A stretch of DNA of 64,000 bases. It comes from Roseiarcus sp963774195 (lineage in GTDB: Bacteria > Pseudomonadota > Alphaproteobacteria > Rhizobiales > Beijerinckiaceae). The position numbers and the translations under genes were made by a program. The notes under the pieces were generated by a model that did not search any database, had not been told where the DNA came from, and worked only from the letters and a program-made list of their open reading frames with translations. The stretch covers positions 496,001-560,000 of the forward strand of contig CAVZDY010000001.1 of assembly GCA_963774195.1 (NCBI GenBank), read 5' to 3'. Positions 33,373 to 41,764 of the stretch are shown piece by piece (position 1 is the stretch's first letter; each line of letters begins with the position of its first letter).

Positions 33373-34335
33373 TCAAGTCTCGGAGTCGGTGTTCTCACTC
33401 GCCCGGCGGCCGAAATCGGGCGCGGCGGTCTCCTGCCCCTGTTCAACGATGCCGCGACGGATCGCGCGCGTCCGCGTAAACAGAGCGAACAGCCCGTCGC
33501 CGTCACCCCGGCGGATCATTCGCTGCAAGGCCGCGAGATCCTCGGTGAAGCGGCCGAGCGCCTCCAGCACCGCGTCCTTGTTGTTGAGGAACACGTCGCG
33601 CCACATCGTCGGATCGGAGGCGGCGATGCGGGTGAAATCGCGGAAACCGCCAGCGGAGAATTTGATCACCTCGGAGCGGGTCGCCTCCTCGAGATCATAG
33701 GCTGTGCCGACAATGTTGTAGGCGATCAAATGCGGAACATGGCTGGTGATACCCAGCACCAGATCGTGGTGCGCGGCGGTCATCACCTCGACATTCGAGC
33801 CGATCGCCTCCCACAGCGCCCTCACCCGATCGACCGCAACCGCATCGGCGCCGTGGGGCGGCGTCAGAATACACCAGCGATTGACGAACAACGTCGCAAA
33901 GCCGGCGTCCGGCCCCGACTGCTCGGTGCCCGCCACCGGATGGGCCGGGACGAGATGCGCCGTCTCCGGCAGATGCGGCCCCACCGCGGCAACGACAGCG
34001 CCTTTGACCGAGCCGACGTCGGAAACGATTGCCCCCGGCTTCAGCGCGGCGGCGATCTCCCGCGCGACGCTCTCGTAAGCCCCGACGGGAACGCAGAGAA
34101 TGACGATGTCGGCCCCCGCCGCGGCCTCGGCCGCAGTGGCGAAGACTGTGTCGCCCAGCTGAAGGGCGACGGCGCGCTCACGAGCCTCGGGCGAGGTGTC
34201 CGCAATGGCGATCGAAGCCGCAACGTTCCTGCGGCGAACGGCGCGCGCAATTGAGGAGCCGATCAGTCCGACGCCGATGATCGCGAGCCGCCCGAACAGC
34301 GGATCGGCAAGCGCAGGCCCCAACCTATCCGACAC
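33373..34335 (-). CDS. tyrC: Prephenate/arogenate dehydrogenase family protein
   Basis: 320 residues. NAD(P)-dependent oxidative step of tyrosine synthesis. Dinucleotide-binding LAIIGVGLIGSSIARAVRRR at about 17-36; GAIVSDVGSVKGAV, VPAHPVAGTEQSGPDAGFATLF and DLVLGITSHVPHLIAYNIVGTA are family motifs, the last with the substrate histidine. It overlaps hisC by 11 bp. Whether the substrate is prephenate or arogenate cannot be decided from sequence. Confidence 0.92.
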   Translation of the reverse strand: MSDRLGPALADPLFGRLAIIGVGLIGSSIARAVRRRNVAASIAIADTSPEARERAVALQLGDTVFATAAEAAAGADIVILCVPVGAYESVAREIAAALKPGAIVSDVGSVKGAVVAAVGPHLPETAHLVPAHPVAGTEQSGPDAGFATLFVNRWCILTPPHGADAVAVDRVRALWEAIGSNVEVMTAAHHDLVLGITSHVPHLIAYNIVGTAYDLEEATRSEVIKFSAGGFRDFTRIAASDPTMWRDVFLNNKDAVLEALGRFTEDLAALQRMIRRGDGDGLFALFTRTRAIRRGIVEQGQETAAPDFGRRASENTDSET

Positions 34336-35443
34336 GACGCTCGCCCTTCATGAACTCCGCCAGGGCGGCGACGACCGCCCGATTGGCCTCTTCGCCGCCG
34401 ACGGTCAGCCGCAGGCAATCAGGCAACCCATAAGCTCCGACGGCGCGCAACACCAAGCCGCGAGCGCTGAGGAACTTGTCCGCCGCCGCAGCGCCTCCCC
34501 GCGCGCCCGAGAAGTGCAGCAGAAGGAAGTTGCCAACGCTTGGGGTCACCTTGATGCCGAGCGCGGAAATCTGCTCGACGAGCCAGGGCAGCCACTTGTC
34601 ATTGTGGGCCACGGCGGCGTCGACATGCGCCGTGTCCGCCATGGCGGCGACGCCGGCCGCGATCGCCGCGCCATTGAGGTTGAAGGGAGCGCGAACGCGG
34701 TTGAGCGCGTCGATAATCGCCGCGGGCGCATAGGCCCAGCCGATGCGCAGATTGGCGAGGCCGTGAATTTTCGAGAAAGTGCGCGTCATCACGACGTTTT
34801 CCGACGTCGCGACGAGCTCGATGCCGGCAGCATAGTCATTGCGTCCGACATATTCGGCGTAGGCCGCATCGAGCACCAGCAGCGCGTCCTTGGGCAGGCC
34901 CGCATGCAGACGCTTGACCTCGGAGAAAGGGATGTAGGTCCCGGTCGGATTGTTCGGATTGGCGAGAAAGACGATCTTGGTGCGCACGCTCACCTTCGCC
35001 AGCATCGCGTCGACGCTGGTGGTGTGATCCGTCTCTTCCGCCACGACAGGAACGCCGCCAGCCGCCTTGATGGCGATCGGATATTCGAGGAAGCCGTACT
35101 GGCTAAAGAGTCCCTCGTCCCCCGGCCTCAGATAGACATGCGCCAGCAGGGACAGCAGCTCGTCCGAACCATTGCCGCAAACGATCTGGTCCGCGTCGAG
35201 CCCATAACGGCGGCCGATCGCCTCGCGCAGCGCCCGCGACGAACCATCGGGATAGAGGGCGAGTTGGTCGGCGTTGGCGCGAAAGGCTTCAATGGCGCGC
35301 GGCGACGGTCCGAGCGGCGATTCGTTGGACGAGAGCTTGTAGACCTTGGCGAGGCCCGCGACGCTGCTTTTGCCGGGCACATAGGCGTCGATCGCCATGA
35401 TCTCGGCGCGCGGTTGCGGTCGCATAGTCTCGCTCTTGGACAT
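34325..35443 (-). CDS. hisC: Histidinol-phosphate aminotransferase (HisC family)
   Basis: 372 residues. PLP-dependent class I/II aminotransferase. The PLP lysine is K225 in TRTFSKIHGLANLRIGW; KLSSNESPLGPSP and FLANPNNPTGTY are further family marks. In this operon (chorismate mutase-hisC-tyrC) the enzyme may serve aromatic amino acid transamination as well as, or in place of, histidine synthesis. A rare second ATG (residue 7) is possible. Ends inside tyrC by 11 bp. Confidence 0.9.
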   Translation of the reverse strand: MSKSETMRPQPRAEIMAIDAYVPGKSSVAGLAKVYKLSSNESPLGPSPRAIEAFRANADQLALYPDGSSRALREAIGRRYGLDADQIVCGNGSDELLSLLAHVYLRPGDEGLFSQYGFLEYPIAIKAAGGVPVVAEETDHTTSVDAMLAKVSVRTKIVFLANPNNPTGTYIPFSEVKRLHAGLPKDALLVLDAAYAEYVGRNDYAAGIELVATSENVVMTRTFSKIHGLANLRIGWAYAPAAIIDALNRVRAPFNLNGAAIAAGVAAMADTAHVDAAVAHNDKWLPWLVEQISALGIKVTPSVGNFLLLHFSGARGGAAAADKFLSARGLVLRAVGAYGLPDCLRLTVGGEEANRAVVAALAEFMKGERRVG

Positions 35444-35459
35444 CGTTTCCTCTTGATCC

Positions 35460-36311
35460 CTAAGCCCGGCGCGCGCGCAAATTCGATCCGTCGAAGCGCG
35501 CGGCGTGCGATCCGATTTCGACGCTGCGCACGTCGCTCGCTCCGGCCGCCGCCAAGGCCTCGCCCCCGGCTCCGTCAGGCAATTCGCCCGGCCGCGCGAT
35601 CAGCAGCGACAGCCCCATACCATTCGCCGCATTGCCGATGATCTCGCCGCCGATCGCAGCGATCGCCTGCGGGCATTCGCCGCGCCATCGATCGAGCGTC
35701 ACCGCCTCGAGCACGACGTCGCGCGCGCCGCCGTCCGGGAGCGGCTTGGCCACGACGAATACCGGCAACCCGGCGGGATGGTCGGGCCGCTCGACGAACG
35801 GCAAGCGGGCGATGATCTTGGGCGCAGCCGGATCGGCGAGACGCATCCACCAGGCGCCCGCCGCCGCGCCGCCGTCCAGCGCGAACATGCCGAGATCGCC
35901 AACCGCCTCCTCCACTGCGCCGATCACCCCCGTCGCGCTCATATGCGGCACGCAGGGAACGGTGAAGCCGAAGTGGAAACGGGCGGAGTCGCGCATCGCC
36001 GCGTCGCCGCTGGAGACGTCGACATGCACGCCATAGGGCGCTTGGACATAGGTGAAAGTTGCGATGATGACGCGCCAGATGCTCTCGACCGTGTCGAGCG
36101 GCAGCAGACCCTCGTGACGTTCGGCGATCGCCTTCATCATCGCCGCTTCGCGCGCCGGGCGAAAGGCGCAGCCTCCACCCTGGCGCGCCTTGATCGCGAT
36201 CAGCCGATCGATGATGCGGCCGCGCTCCATGAGCAAGGCATGCATCGAGGCGTCGATGCGATCGATGTCGACGCGCAGCTGCGCAAGCGATTCGGCGGCC
36301 GGCTCGGACAA
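35460..36311 (-). CDS. Chorismate mutase family protein with C-terminal extension
   Basis: 283 residues. The first 90 (LAQLRVDIDRIDASMHALLMERGRIIDRLIAIKARQGGGCAFRPAREAAMMKAI) form an AroQ-type chorismate mutase; the remainder (about 95-283) has no obvious prephenate dehydratase motif, though its position matches the 'chorismate mutase' proteins upstream of hisC-tyrC in Hyphomicrobiales. Inferred role: chorismate to prephenate for the tyrosine branch. It is 16 bp upstream of hisC. Confidence 0.85.
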   Translation of the reverse strand: MSEPAAESLAQLRVDIDRIDASMHALLMERGRIIDRLIAIKARQGGGCAFRPAREAAMMKAIAERHEGLLPLDTVESIWRVIIATFTYVQAPYGVHVDVSSGDAAMRDSARFHFGFTVPCVPHMSATGVIGAVEEAVGDLGMFALDGGAAAGAWWMRLADPAAPKIIARLPFVERPDHPAGLPVFVVAKPLPDGGARDVVLEAVTLDRWRGECPQAIAAIGGEIIGNAANGMGLSLLIARPGELPDGAGGEALAAAGASDVRSVEIGSHAARFDGSNLRARRA

Positions 36312-36370
36312 AGGAATCCTCTATTGCGTTCAGACCGGATGGCGACCCCAAGGAATTGGTCCGGCGGCTC

Positions 36371-36416
36371 GCCTCGCCCCTCACCCTAACCCCCTCACCG
36401 CGCTGCGGGGAGAGGG
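36371..36416. repeat. CCCTCACCCTAACCCC-type repeat with imperfect hairpin
   Basis: GCCCCTCACCCTAACCCCCT followed by CACCGCGCTGCGGGGAGAGGG. Similar words occur at about 9345-9372 and 15112-15153. It occupies the gap between rho and the chorismate mutase gene. Confidence 0.45.
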
Positions 36417-36422
36417 AATTGC

Positions 36423-37688
36423 TCAGGTGTTCATCGATTCGAAGAAATTGGCGTTGGTCTTGGTCTCGCGCAATTTTCCGAGCAGGAATTCGATCGCGTC
36501 CACCGTACCCATCGGGTTGAGGATGCGGCGCAGGACATACATCTTCTTGAGGATGTCCGGCGGCACGAGCAGCTCCTCCTTGCGGGTGCCCGAGCGCGTG
36601 ATGTCCATCGCCGGGAAGGTGCGCTTGTCGGCAACCTTGCGGTCGAGGATGATTTCTGAGTTGCCGGTGCCCTTGAACTCTTCGAAGATCACTTCGTCCA
36701 TGCGCGAGCCGGTGTCGATCAGCGCCGTCGCGATAATCGTCAGCGAGCCGCCTTCCTCGATGTTGCGCGCCGCGCCGAAGAAGCGCTTCGGCCGCTGCAA
36801 GGCGTTGGCGTCGACGCCACCCGTCAGCACCTTGCCGGACGACGGCACGACGGTGTTGTAGGCGCGGCCCAAGCGCGTAATCGAATCGAGCAGGATCACG
36901 ACGTCGCGGCCATGCTCGACGAGGCGCTTGGCCTTCTCGATCACCATTTCCGCGACTTGAACGTGGCGAACCGCCGGCTCGTCGAAGGTGGAGGAGACGA
37001 CCTCGCCCTTCACCGAGCGCTGCATGTCGGTCACTTCTTCCGGGCGCTCGTCGATCAGCAGCACGATGAGGAAGCATTCCGGATGATTGGCGGTGACGGA
37101 CTGCGCGATGTTCTGCAGCAGGACAGTCTTACCGGTTCGCGGCGGCGCGACGATCAGGGCGCGCTGCCCCTTGCCGATCGGCGCGACGATGTCGATGACG
37201 CGCGGCGACATATCCTTGCGGGTCGGATCCTCGACCTCCAGACGGAGCCGCTCATCGGGATAGAGCGGCGTCAGATTGTCGAAATGAACCTTGTGCCGGG
37301 TCTTTTCCGGGTCCTCGAAATTGATCCCGTTGCACTTGAGCAACGCGAAATAGCGCTCGCCCTCCTTCGGGCTGCGAATCACGCCTTCCACCGTGTCGCC
37401 GGTACGCAGTCCGAGACGGCGGATCTGGGAAGGGGACACGTAAATGTCGTCAGGACCGGCAAGATAATTGGCGTCCGCCGAGCGCAGGAAGCCGAAGCCA
37501 TCCTGGAGGATCTCGATCACGCCCTCACCGATGATTTCGACCTCACGCGCCGCGAGCTGCTTGAGGATCGCGAACATCAGCTCCTGCTTGCGCATGATGG
37601 AGGCGTTCTCGACCTCGTTTTCTTCGGCGAAAGCGAGAAGTTCGGTGGGCGAATTCTTCTTGAGGTCCTTGAGCTTGATTTCCCGCAT
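36423..37688 (-). CDS. rho: Transcription termination factor Rho
   Basis: 421 residues. Hexameric RNA helicase that ends transcription. N-terminal helical part (LKDLKKNSPTELLAFAEENEVEN), the RNA-binding cold-shock-like domain (GVIEILQDGFGFLRSADANYLAGPDDIYVSPSQIRR), P-loop APPRTGKTVLLQNIA (about 180), Walker B-containing VVILLDSITRLGRAYN, and the R-loop SGTRKEELLV. Preceded by a 222-bp leader before the hemJ stop, where rho autoregulation is often exerted; no defined structure was identified there. Confidence 0.97.
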   Translation of the reverse strand: MREIKLKDLKKNSPTELLAFAEENEVENASIMRKQELMFAILKQLAAREVEIIGEGVIEILQDGFGFLRSADANYLAGPDDIYVSPSQIRRLGLRTGDTVEGVIRSPKEGERYFALLKCNGINFEDPEKTRHKVHFDNLTPLYPDERLRLEVEDPTRKDMSPRVIDIVAPIGKGQRALIVAPPRTGKTVLLQNIAQSVTANHPECFLIVLLIDERPEEVTDMQRSVKGEVVSSTFDEPAVRHVQVAEMVIEKAKRLVEHGRDVVILLDSITRLGRAYNTVVPSSGKVLTGGVDANALQRPKRFFGAARNIEEGGSLTIIATALIDTGSRMDEVIFEEFKGTGNSEIILDRKVADKRTFPAMDITRSGTRKEELLVPPDILKKMYVLRRILNPMGTVDAIEFLLGKLRETKTNANFFESMNT

Positions 37689-37910
37689 TGGGACGTCCTT
37701 GAAAGAGACGCGCGCTTCGCGCGTCGGCGACGGGGTGAAAAGCGGAGAGCGCGGAGACGAAAGCCGCTGCTCGCCTCGGCTGGCGAAGCCAAAAATGGAT
37801 CGTAATCGATCCGCTTGCCGAGGGGAGCGTCCGCTGAAGGTGAGAACCCCTGCTTAGTCGCCTTTGGCGATTCTTTCAACGCCCTTTTTAACGAAAATTT
37901 CGTCGACCGG

Positions 37911-38342
37911 TCAGAACGGCTTCATCACCACCAGGAAAACGACCAAGATCAGGATGACGGTCGGGACCTCGTTGAGGATGCGGTAAAATTTGGCCGACCG
38001 GTTGTTGCGGTCCTGGGCGAAGGCGCGCACCCGTCCGGCGAAATAGCCGTGCACCCCCGAGAGAATAACCACCAGGCCCATTTTGGCGTGCAGCCAGCCC
38101 GACTCGAAATAGCCCATGCGGTAGGCGAGCAGCGGCCCGGTGATCCAGACGGCGATCATCGCTGGATTGATGATCAAGCGCAGCAGGCGCTTCTCCATCA
38201 CCTTGAACGTGTTGGAGACCTCGGACCCGACGGCGGCGTCCGCGTGATACACGAAGAGCCTCGGCAGATAGAGCAGGCCCGCCATCCAGGCGATCACGGC
38301 GATCAGGTGCAGCGCCTTAAGCCAGAGGTCGATCGATTCCAT
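37911..38342 (-). CDS. hemJ: Protoporphyrinogen oxidase HemJ
   Basis: 143 residues with four hydrophobic segments. Oxidises protoporphyrinogen IX in haem synthesis. Markers: LWLKALHLIAVIAWMAGLLYLPRLFVYHAD with the conserved histidine, RLLRLIINPAMIAVWITGP, and WLHAKMGLVVILSGVHGYFAGRV with two conserved histidines. The open frame extends to 38423, but MESIDLWLKALHLI matches the family start. Upstream is the putative oriC; downstream lies rho. Confidence 0.92.
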   Translation of the reverse strand: MESIDLWLKALHLIAVIAWMAGLLYLPRLFVYHADAAVGSEVSNTFKVMEKRLLRLIINPAMIAVWITGPLLAYRMGYFESGWLHAKMGLVVILSGVHGYFAGRVRAFAQDRNNRSAKFYRILNEVPTVILILVVFLVVMKPF

Positions 38343-38480
38343 CGCGAGCGGTCCATTGGGGTGATGGCGCAGGAAATGCCTGAGCGAAGGCCGGACCATG
38401 CCATGCTCGCCGGCCGAGATCAAAGGCGAGAACGTCGCAGGGCTCGCTCCAAAAAAACCAATTTAGAAAAGGATATCTTT

Positions 38481-38495
38481 TTAATTCTCTTTTAA
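38481..38495. promoter_or_regulatory. CtrA-type site in the A/T-rich tract of oriC
   Basis: TTAATTCTCTTTTAA, exact TTAA-N7-TTAA, within the A/T-rich tract that would be the unwinding element. Confidence 0.7.
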
Positions 38496-38585
38496 GGCTT
38501 TGGATTGCAGTAATTCATTTGCGTCCCCAGATCCGACCGCGCGATCGGGAGCTCCGCAGTCGCTTGCGCGTGTCGTCAGGCGATC

Positions 38586-38594
38586 TGTGGACAA
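38586..38594 (-). promoter_or_regulatory. DnaA box in oriC
   Basis: TGTGGACAA on the plus strand, reading TTGTCCACA on the minus strand: one base from TTATCCACA and a strong DnaA box variant. One base separates it from the next CtrA-type site. Confidence 0.72.
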
Positions 38595-38595
38595 G

Positions 38596-38610
38596 TTAAT
38601 GCGGCATTAA
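38596..38610. promoter_or_regulatory. CtrA-type site next to the DnaA box
   Basis: TTAATGCGGCATTAA, exact TTAA-N7-TTAA and itself a nearly perfect palindrome. Its proximity to the DnaA box would let CtrA and DnaA compete, as known in Caulobacter. Confidence 0.72.
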
Positions 38611-38839
38611 GAAACTCGGCCCTTACGCGCGGCGCCGGGCTGTGAATCCGCCCGGCCGTTTCCCCACAATTCCCGGTCACATTTCTGGCGGATCGATTCC
38701 TGTCCCGAAAACTCGGCTGGGGATGATTATCCCTGAAAAGCCGCCCGGGACGTCAGGGTCCGACCAAGCGGCGAGGTTCTCCACGCCTGTCCACAGCCCC
38801 TTCGGGCGGCTATACAGGTCGCCCGTTGGAGGCGAGCGG

Positions 38840-39673
38840 ATGGGCCGTAGCTACTTTCATCTACATCTGGTGTCGGATTCGACCGGCGAGACGCTGATCG
38901 CAGCGTCGCGCGCGGCGGCCGCGCAATATCAGGGCATCGCGTCGATCGAGCATGTCTATCCGCTGGTTCGCACCCGCACGCAGCTCGATCGCGTCATCAC
39001 CGAGATCGACAATGCGCCTGGCATCGTCCTCTTCACGCTCGTCGACCCGGATCTGTCGCGGCGTCTCGAGGCTGCATGCGAAGCGTCCGGCTCGCCGTGC
39101 CTTTCCGTGCTGGGGCCGATCCTCGGCCTTTTTCAGTCCTATCTCGGCCAGACGTCGACCCCACGCGCCGGCGCGCAGCACATGCTCAATGCGGAATATT
39201 TCAAGCGGATCGACGCGCTCAATTTCACCATGATGTGCGACGACGGCCAAATGCCCGAGCATCTCGAGCAGGCCGATATCGTGCTGGTCGGCGTCAGCCG
39301 CACATCGAAGACGCCGACGAGCATCTATCTCGCCAATCGCGGCTATAAGGCCGCCAATGTGCCGATCGTTCCCGGCGCGACGCTGCCGCCCGGGCTGATT
39401 CATCTGCGCCGGCCGTTGATCGTCGGGCTGGTCGCCTCGGCGGAGCGGATCATTCAGATCCGCCAACACAGGGTGCTCGCGCTGAACGCCGATCCGCAGA
39501 CGGACTATGTTGACCGCATCGCGGTCGCTCAGGAGATCGCCGGCTCGCGGCGCCTCTTCGGGGAACGCAATTGGCCGGCCATCGACGTCACCCGCCGTTC
39601 CATCGAAGAGACTGCGGCGGCGATCATCGATCTTTATCGCGAGCACAGCCTCAAATTCATCGCCCAGGCCTGA
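38840..39673 (+). CDS. Phosphoenolpyruvate synthase / pyruvate phosphate dikinase regulatory protein
   Basis: 277 residues (DUF299 family). Bifunctional ADP-dependent kinase and phosphate-dependent phosphorylase controlling PEP synthase or PPDK. Opens FHLHLVSDSTGETLIAASRAA; the nucleotide-binding loop is GVSRTSKTPTSIYLANRG (about 150-167); NADPQTDYVD and WPAIDVTRRSIEETAAAI are family motifs. ATG 38840 has GGAGG 7 bases upstream; the longer frame to 38642 runs through the origin. First gene right of oriC, as in Caulobacter. Confidence 0.94.
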   Translation: MGRSYFHLHLVSDSTGETLIAASRAAAAQYQGIASIEHVYPLVRTRTQLDRVITEIDNAPGIVLFTLVDPDLSRRLEAACEASGSPCLSVLGPILGLFQSYLGQTSTPRAGAQHMLNAEYFKRIDALNFTMMCDDGQMPEHLEQADIVLVGVSRTSKTPTSIYLANRGYKAANVPIVPGATLPPGLIHLRRPLIVGLVASAERIIQIRQHRVLALNADPQTDYVDRIAVAQEIAGSRRLFGERNWPAIDVTRRSIEETAAAIIDLYREHSLKFIAQA

Positions 39674-39675
39674 AC

Positions 39676-40302
39676 ATGTCGTCTCCTTCCCCCCTTTGGA
39701 TCGGCCGCGAGCCGTTGGTCCTCGCCTCGAAAAGCGCCAGCCGTCGGCAGTTGCTGGCGAGCGCTGGCCTCGTCTTCGACATGGAGGCGGCTGAGATCGA
39801 CGAACGCGCCGTCGAAGAGAAATATTTCGCCAGCGGCGGCCCGGTCGAGCAGCTCGCGCTCACCCTGGCGCGCGCCAAGGCGCTCGACGTCAGCGCGCGC
39901 CGGGCGGGCGCGCTGTGTCTCGGCGCCGATCAGACGCTGAGCCTCGAAGGGCGGCTCTTCCATAAATCAGCGACGCTGGAGGCTGGGGCAGAGACGCTCG
40001 CCGCAATGAGCGGCCGGCGGCATCGCCTCACCTCGGCCTTTGCGCTGGCGCGTGACGGGCGCATCGTCGGCGAAGGAGAGGACAGCGCCGAACTGACGAT
40101 GCGGGCGCTCGACGGGCACGCGATCGCGCGCTATCTCGAAATCGCCGGTACGCAAGTTCTCGCGAGCGTCGGCGTCTATCAGCTCGAAGGGGTTGGCGTG
40201 CATCTGTTCGAGGCGGTCGAAGGCGACCATACGACAATTCTCGGCCTGCCGATGCTGAAGCTCCTCGCTTGTCTTCGCCGCGAAGGTGCGTTGGCGCTAT
40301 GA
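39676..40302 (+). CDS. maf: Maf family nucleoside triphosphate pyrophosphatase
   Basis: 208 residues. Hydrolyses non-canonical nucleoside triphosphates; Maf proteins are also linked to septum inhibition. Begins LVLASKSASRRQLLASAGL (the substrate motif S/TxSxxR), followed by CLGADQTLSLEGRLFHKSAT with the catalytic Asp and HRLTSAFALARDG. Starts two bases after the upstream stop and shares ATGA with aroE. Confidence 0.9.
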   Translation: MSSPSPLWIGREPLVLASKSASRRQLLASAGLVFDMEAAEIDERAVEEKYFASGGPVEQLALTLARAKALDVSARRAGALCLGADQTLSLEGRLFHKSATLEAGAETLAAMSGRRHRLTSAFALARDGRIVGEGEDSAELTMRALDGHAIARYLEIAGTQVLASVGVYQLEGVGVHLFEAVEGDHTTILGLPMLKLLACLRREGALAL

Positions 40303-41162
40303 GCGAGGTGTCCGAAGGTCGGCGCGCTGGCGTTTGCGGTTGGCCGATCGCCCATTCGCGCTCGCCGTTGATTTACACCTATTGGCTGCGCACGCTTGGC
40401 CTCGAGGGCGCCTATGAGCGCTTCGCCGTTCCGGCGGAGGATTTCGCCCGCTTCGCCGCCTCGATCGGGACGGATACACTTGTCGGCGCAAACGTCACTG
40501 TGCCGCACAAGGGGGCCGCTTTTGCCGCCTGCGACCGGCTCTCGCCCGCCGCACAGGCGACTGGCGCGGTCAATACGCTCTGGCGCGAAGACGGCGCGCT
40601 GTGCGGCGACAATACCGATGTTGCCGGCTTTCTCGGCAGTCTCGACGCGGAGGCGCCGGATTGGGGTAAGACGACGCGCAGCGCCGTCATCCTCGGCGCC
40701 GGCGGCGCGGCGCGCGGCGTCGTCTATGGCTTGCTGTCGCGCGGCGTCGAACGAATTGTCGTCGTCAACCGGACGTTGGCGCGCGCCGAAGCGCTGGCGT
40801 CGCATTTCTCGGCGCCGATCAGCGCCGCCGCCTGGCGTGATTTGCCGATGGCGCTTGCCGAGGCGGATCTGCTCGTCAACACGACGACCCTCGGCATGCA
40901 CGGCCAGCCGCCGCTCGAGATCGACCTCGCGCCTCTCGGCGAAGCGGCCGTCGTGGCCGACATCGTTTACGTTCCGCTGGCGACGCCGTTGATCGAAAGG
41001 GCGCGCCGCCGAGACCTACGCGCCGTAGGCGGTCTCGGGATGCTTCTCCATCAGGCTGCGCCCGGCTTTGCGCGCTGGTTCGGCGCGCGGCCGATCGTGA
41101 CCGCGGAGCTGCGCGCGCTGGTCGAGGCGGATATCCTTGCGGCGGAGGGACAACGCGGGTGA
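40299..41162 (+). CDS. aroE: Shikimate dehydrogenase
   Basis: 287 residues. NADPH-dependent reduction of 3-dehydroshikimate to shikimate. Substrate motif PIAHSRSPLIYTYWL, catalytic Lys in GANVTVPHKGAAF, Asp in CGDNTDVAGFLGSL, cofactor loop AVILGAGGAARGVVYGL with NRTLARAEAL, and NTTTLGMHGQPPL. The start overlaps the maf stop (ATGA) and the stop overlaps the coaE GTG, showing one operon. Confidence 0.95.
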   Translation: MSEVSEGRRAGVCGWPIAHSRSPLIYTYWLRTLGLEGAYERFAVPAEDFARFAASIGTDTLVGANVTVPHKGAAFAACDRLSPAAQATGAVNTLWREDGALCGDNTDVAGFLGSLDAEAPDWGKTTRSAVILGAGGAARGVVYGLLSRGVERIVVVNRTLARAEALASHFSAPISAAAWRDLPMALAEADLLVNTTTLGMHGQPPLEIDLAPLGEAAVVADIVYVPLATPLIERARRRDLRAVGGLGMLLHQAAPGFARWFGARPIVTAELRALVEADILAAEGQRG

Positions 41163-41764
41163 TCGTCGCCGGACTCACGGGCTCCATCGCGATGGGCAAG
41201 ACCACCGTCGCCGCGATGTTCGCCGCTCTCGGCGCGCCCGTGTTCGACGCGGACGCCGCGGTGCGCGCGTTCTATCGCTCGCCGGGGAACGCCTCCGTCG
41301 AGGCGGCCTTCCCCGGCGTTGTCGAGAACGGCGAGGTCAATCGCGACAAGCTCGCTCAGGCGACGCTCGGCGACCCAGAGGCGCTGAAGCGGCTCGAGGC
41401 GATCGTCCATCCCGAAGTCGCGCGGCTGCGCCAGGCATTTCTCGATCGCGCCAAGGCAGAAGGCCGGCGAACGGTCATCGTCGACGTGCCGCTACTCTTC
41501 GAGACCGGGGGCGACAGAAACGTCGATCTCGTGCTCGTCGTCAGCGCCGGCAAGGCCGCGCAACGCGCCCGCGCCCTGTCGCGTCCGGGGATGAGCGAAG
41601 CCAAGCTCGATGCGATCCTGGCGCGCCAAATGCCGGATGCCGAGAAGCGGCGCCGGGCCCATTTCGTCATCGATGCGAGCTCGAAGTTGGAAAAGACGCG
41701 CGCGCAGGCTGCTGGCGTGCTGCGCGCGATCGCCGCACTGCCGGGGAGACGAACGATTGCGTGA
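41159..41764 (+). CDS. coaE: Dephospho-CoA kinase
   Basis: 201 residues. Last step of coenzyme A synthesis, phosphorylating dephospho-CoA. P-loop GSIAMGKTTVAAMF at residues 8-21, VFDADAAVRAFY (substrate Asp), HPEVARLRQAFLDRA, and VDVPLLFETG. GTG start within the aroE stop overlap. Ends 8 bp inside dnaQ. Confidence 0.95.
   Translation: MIVAGLTGSIAMGKTTVAAMFAALGAPVFDADAAVRAFYRSPGNASVEAAFPGVVENGEVNRDKLAQATLGDPEALKRLEAIVHPEVARLRQAFLDRAKAEGRRTVIVDVPLLFETGGDRNVDLVLVVSAGKAAQRARALSRPGMSEAKLDAILARQMPDAEKRRRAHFVIDASSKLEKTRAQAAGVLRAIAALPGRRTIA

Larger units (their letters stand above)
38343..38839. other. Putative chromosomal replication origin (oriC)
   Basis: A 497-bp gap between divergent hemJ and the PEP synthase regulatory gene, the locus equivalent to the Caulobacter origin (upstream of the same regulatory gene-maf-aroE-coaE-dnaQ block). 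It has an A/T-rich tract (about 38449-38520, much poorer in G/C than its surroundings), two perfect TTAA-N7-TTAA CtrA-type sites, a TTGTCCACA DnaA box abutting one of them, and weaker DnaA-like words CTGTCCACA (38787-38795) and TTCCCCACA (38660-38668). If hemJ started at 38423, part of the left side would be coding. Confidence 0.8.
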
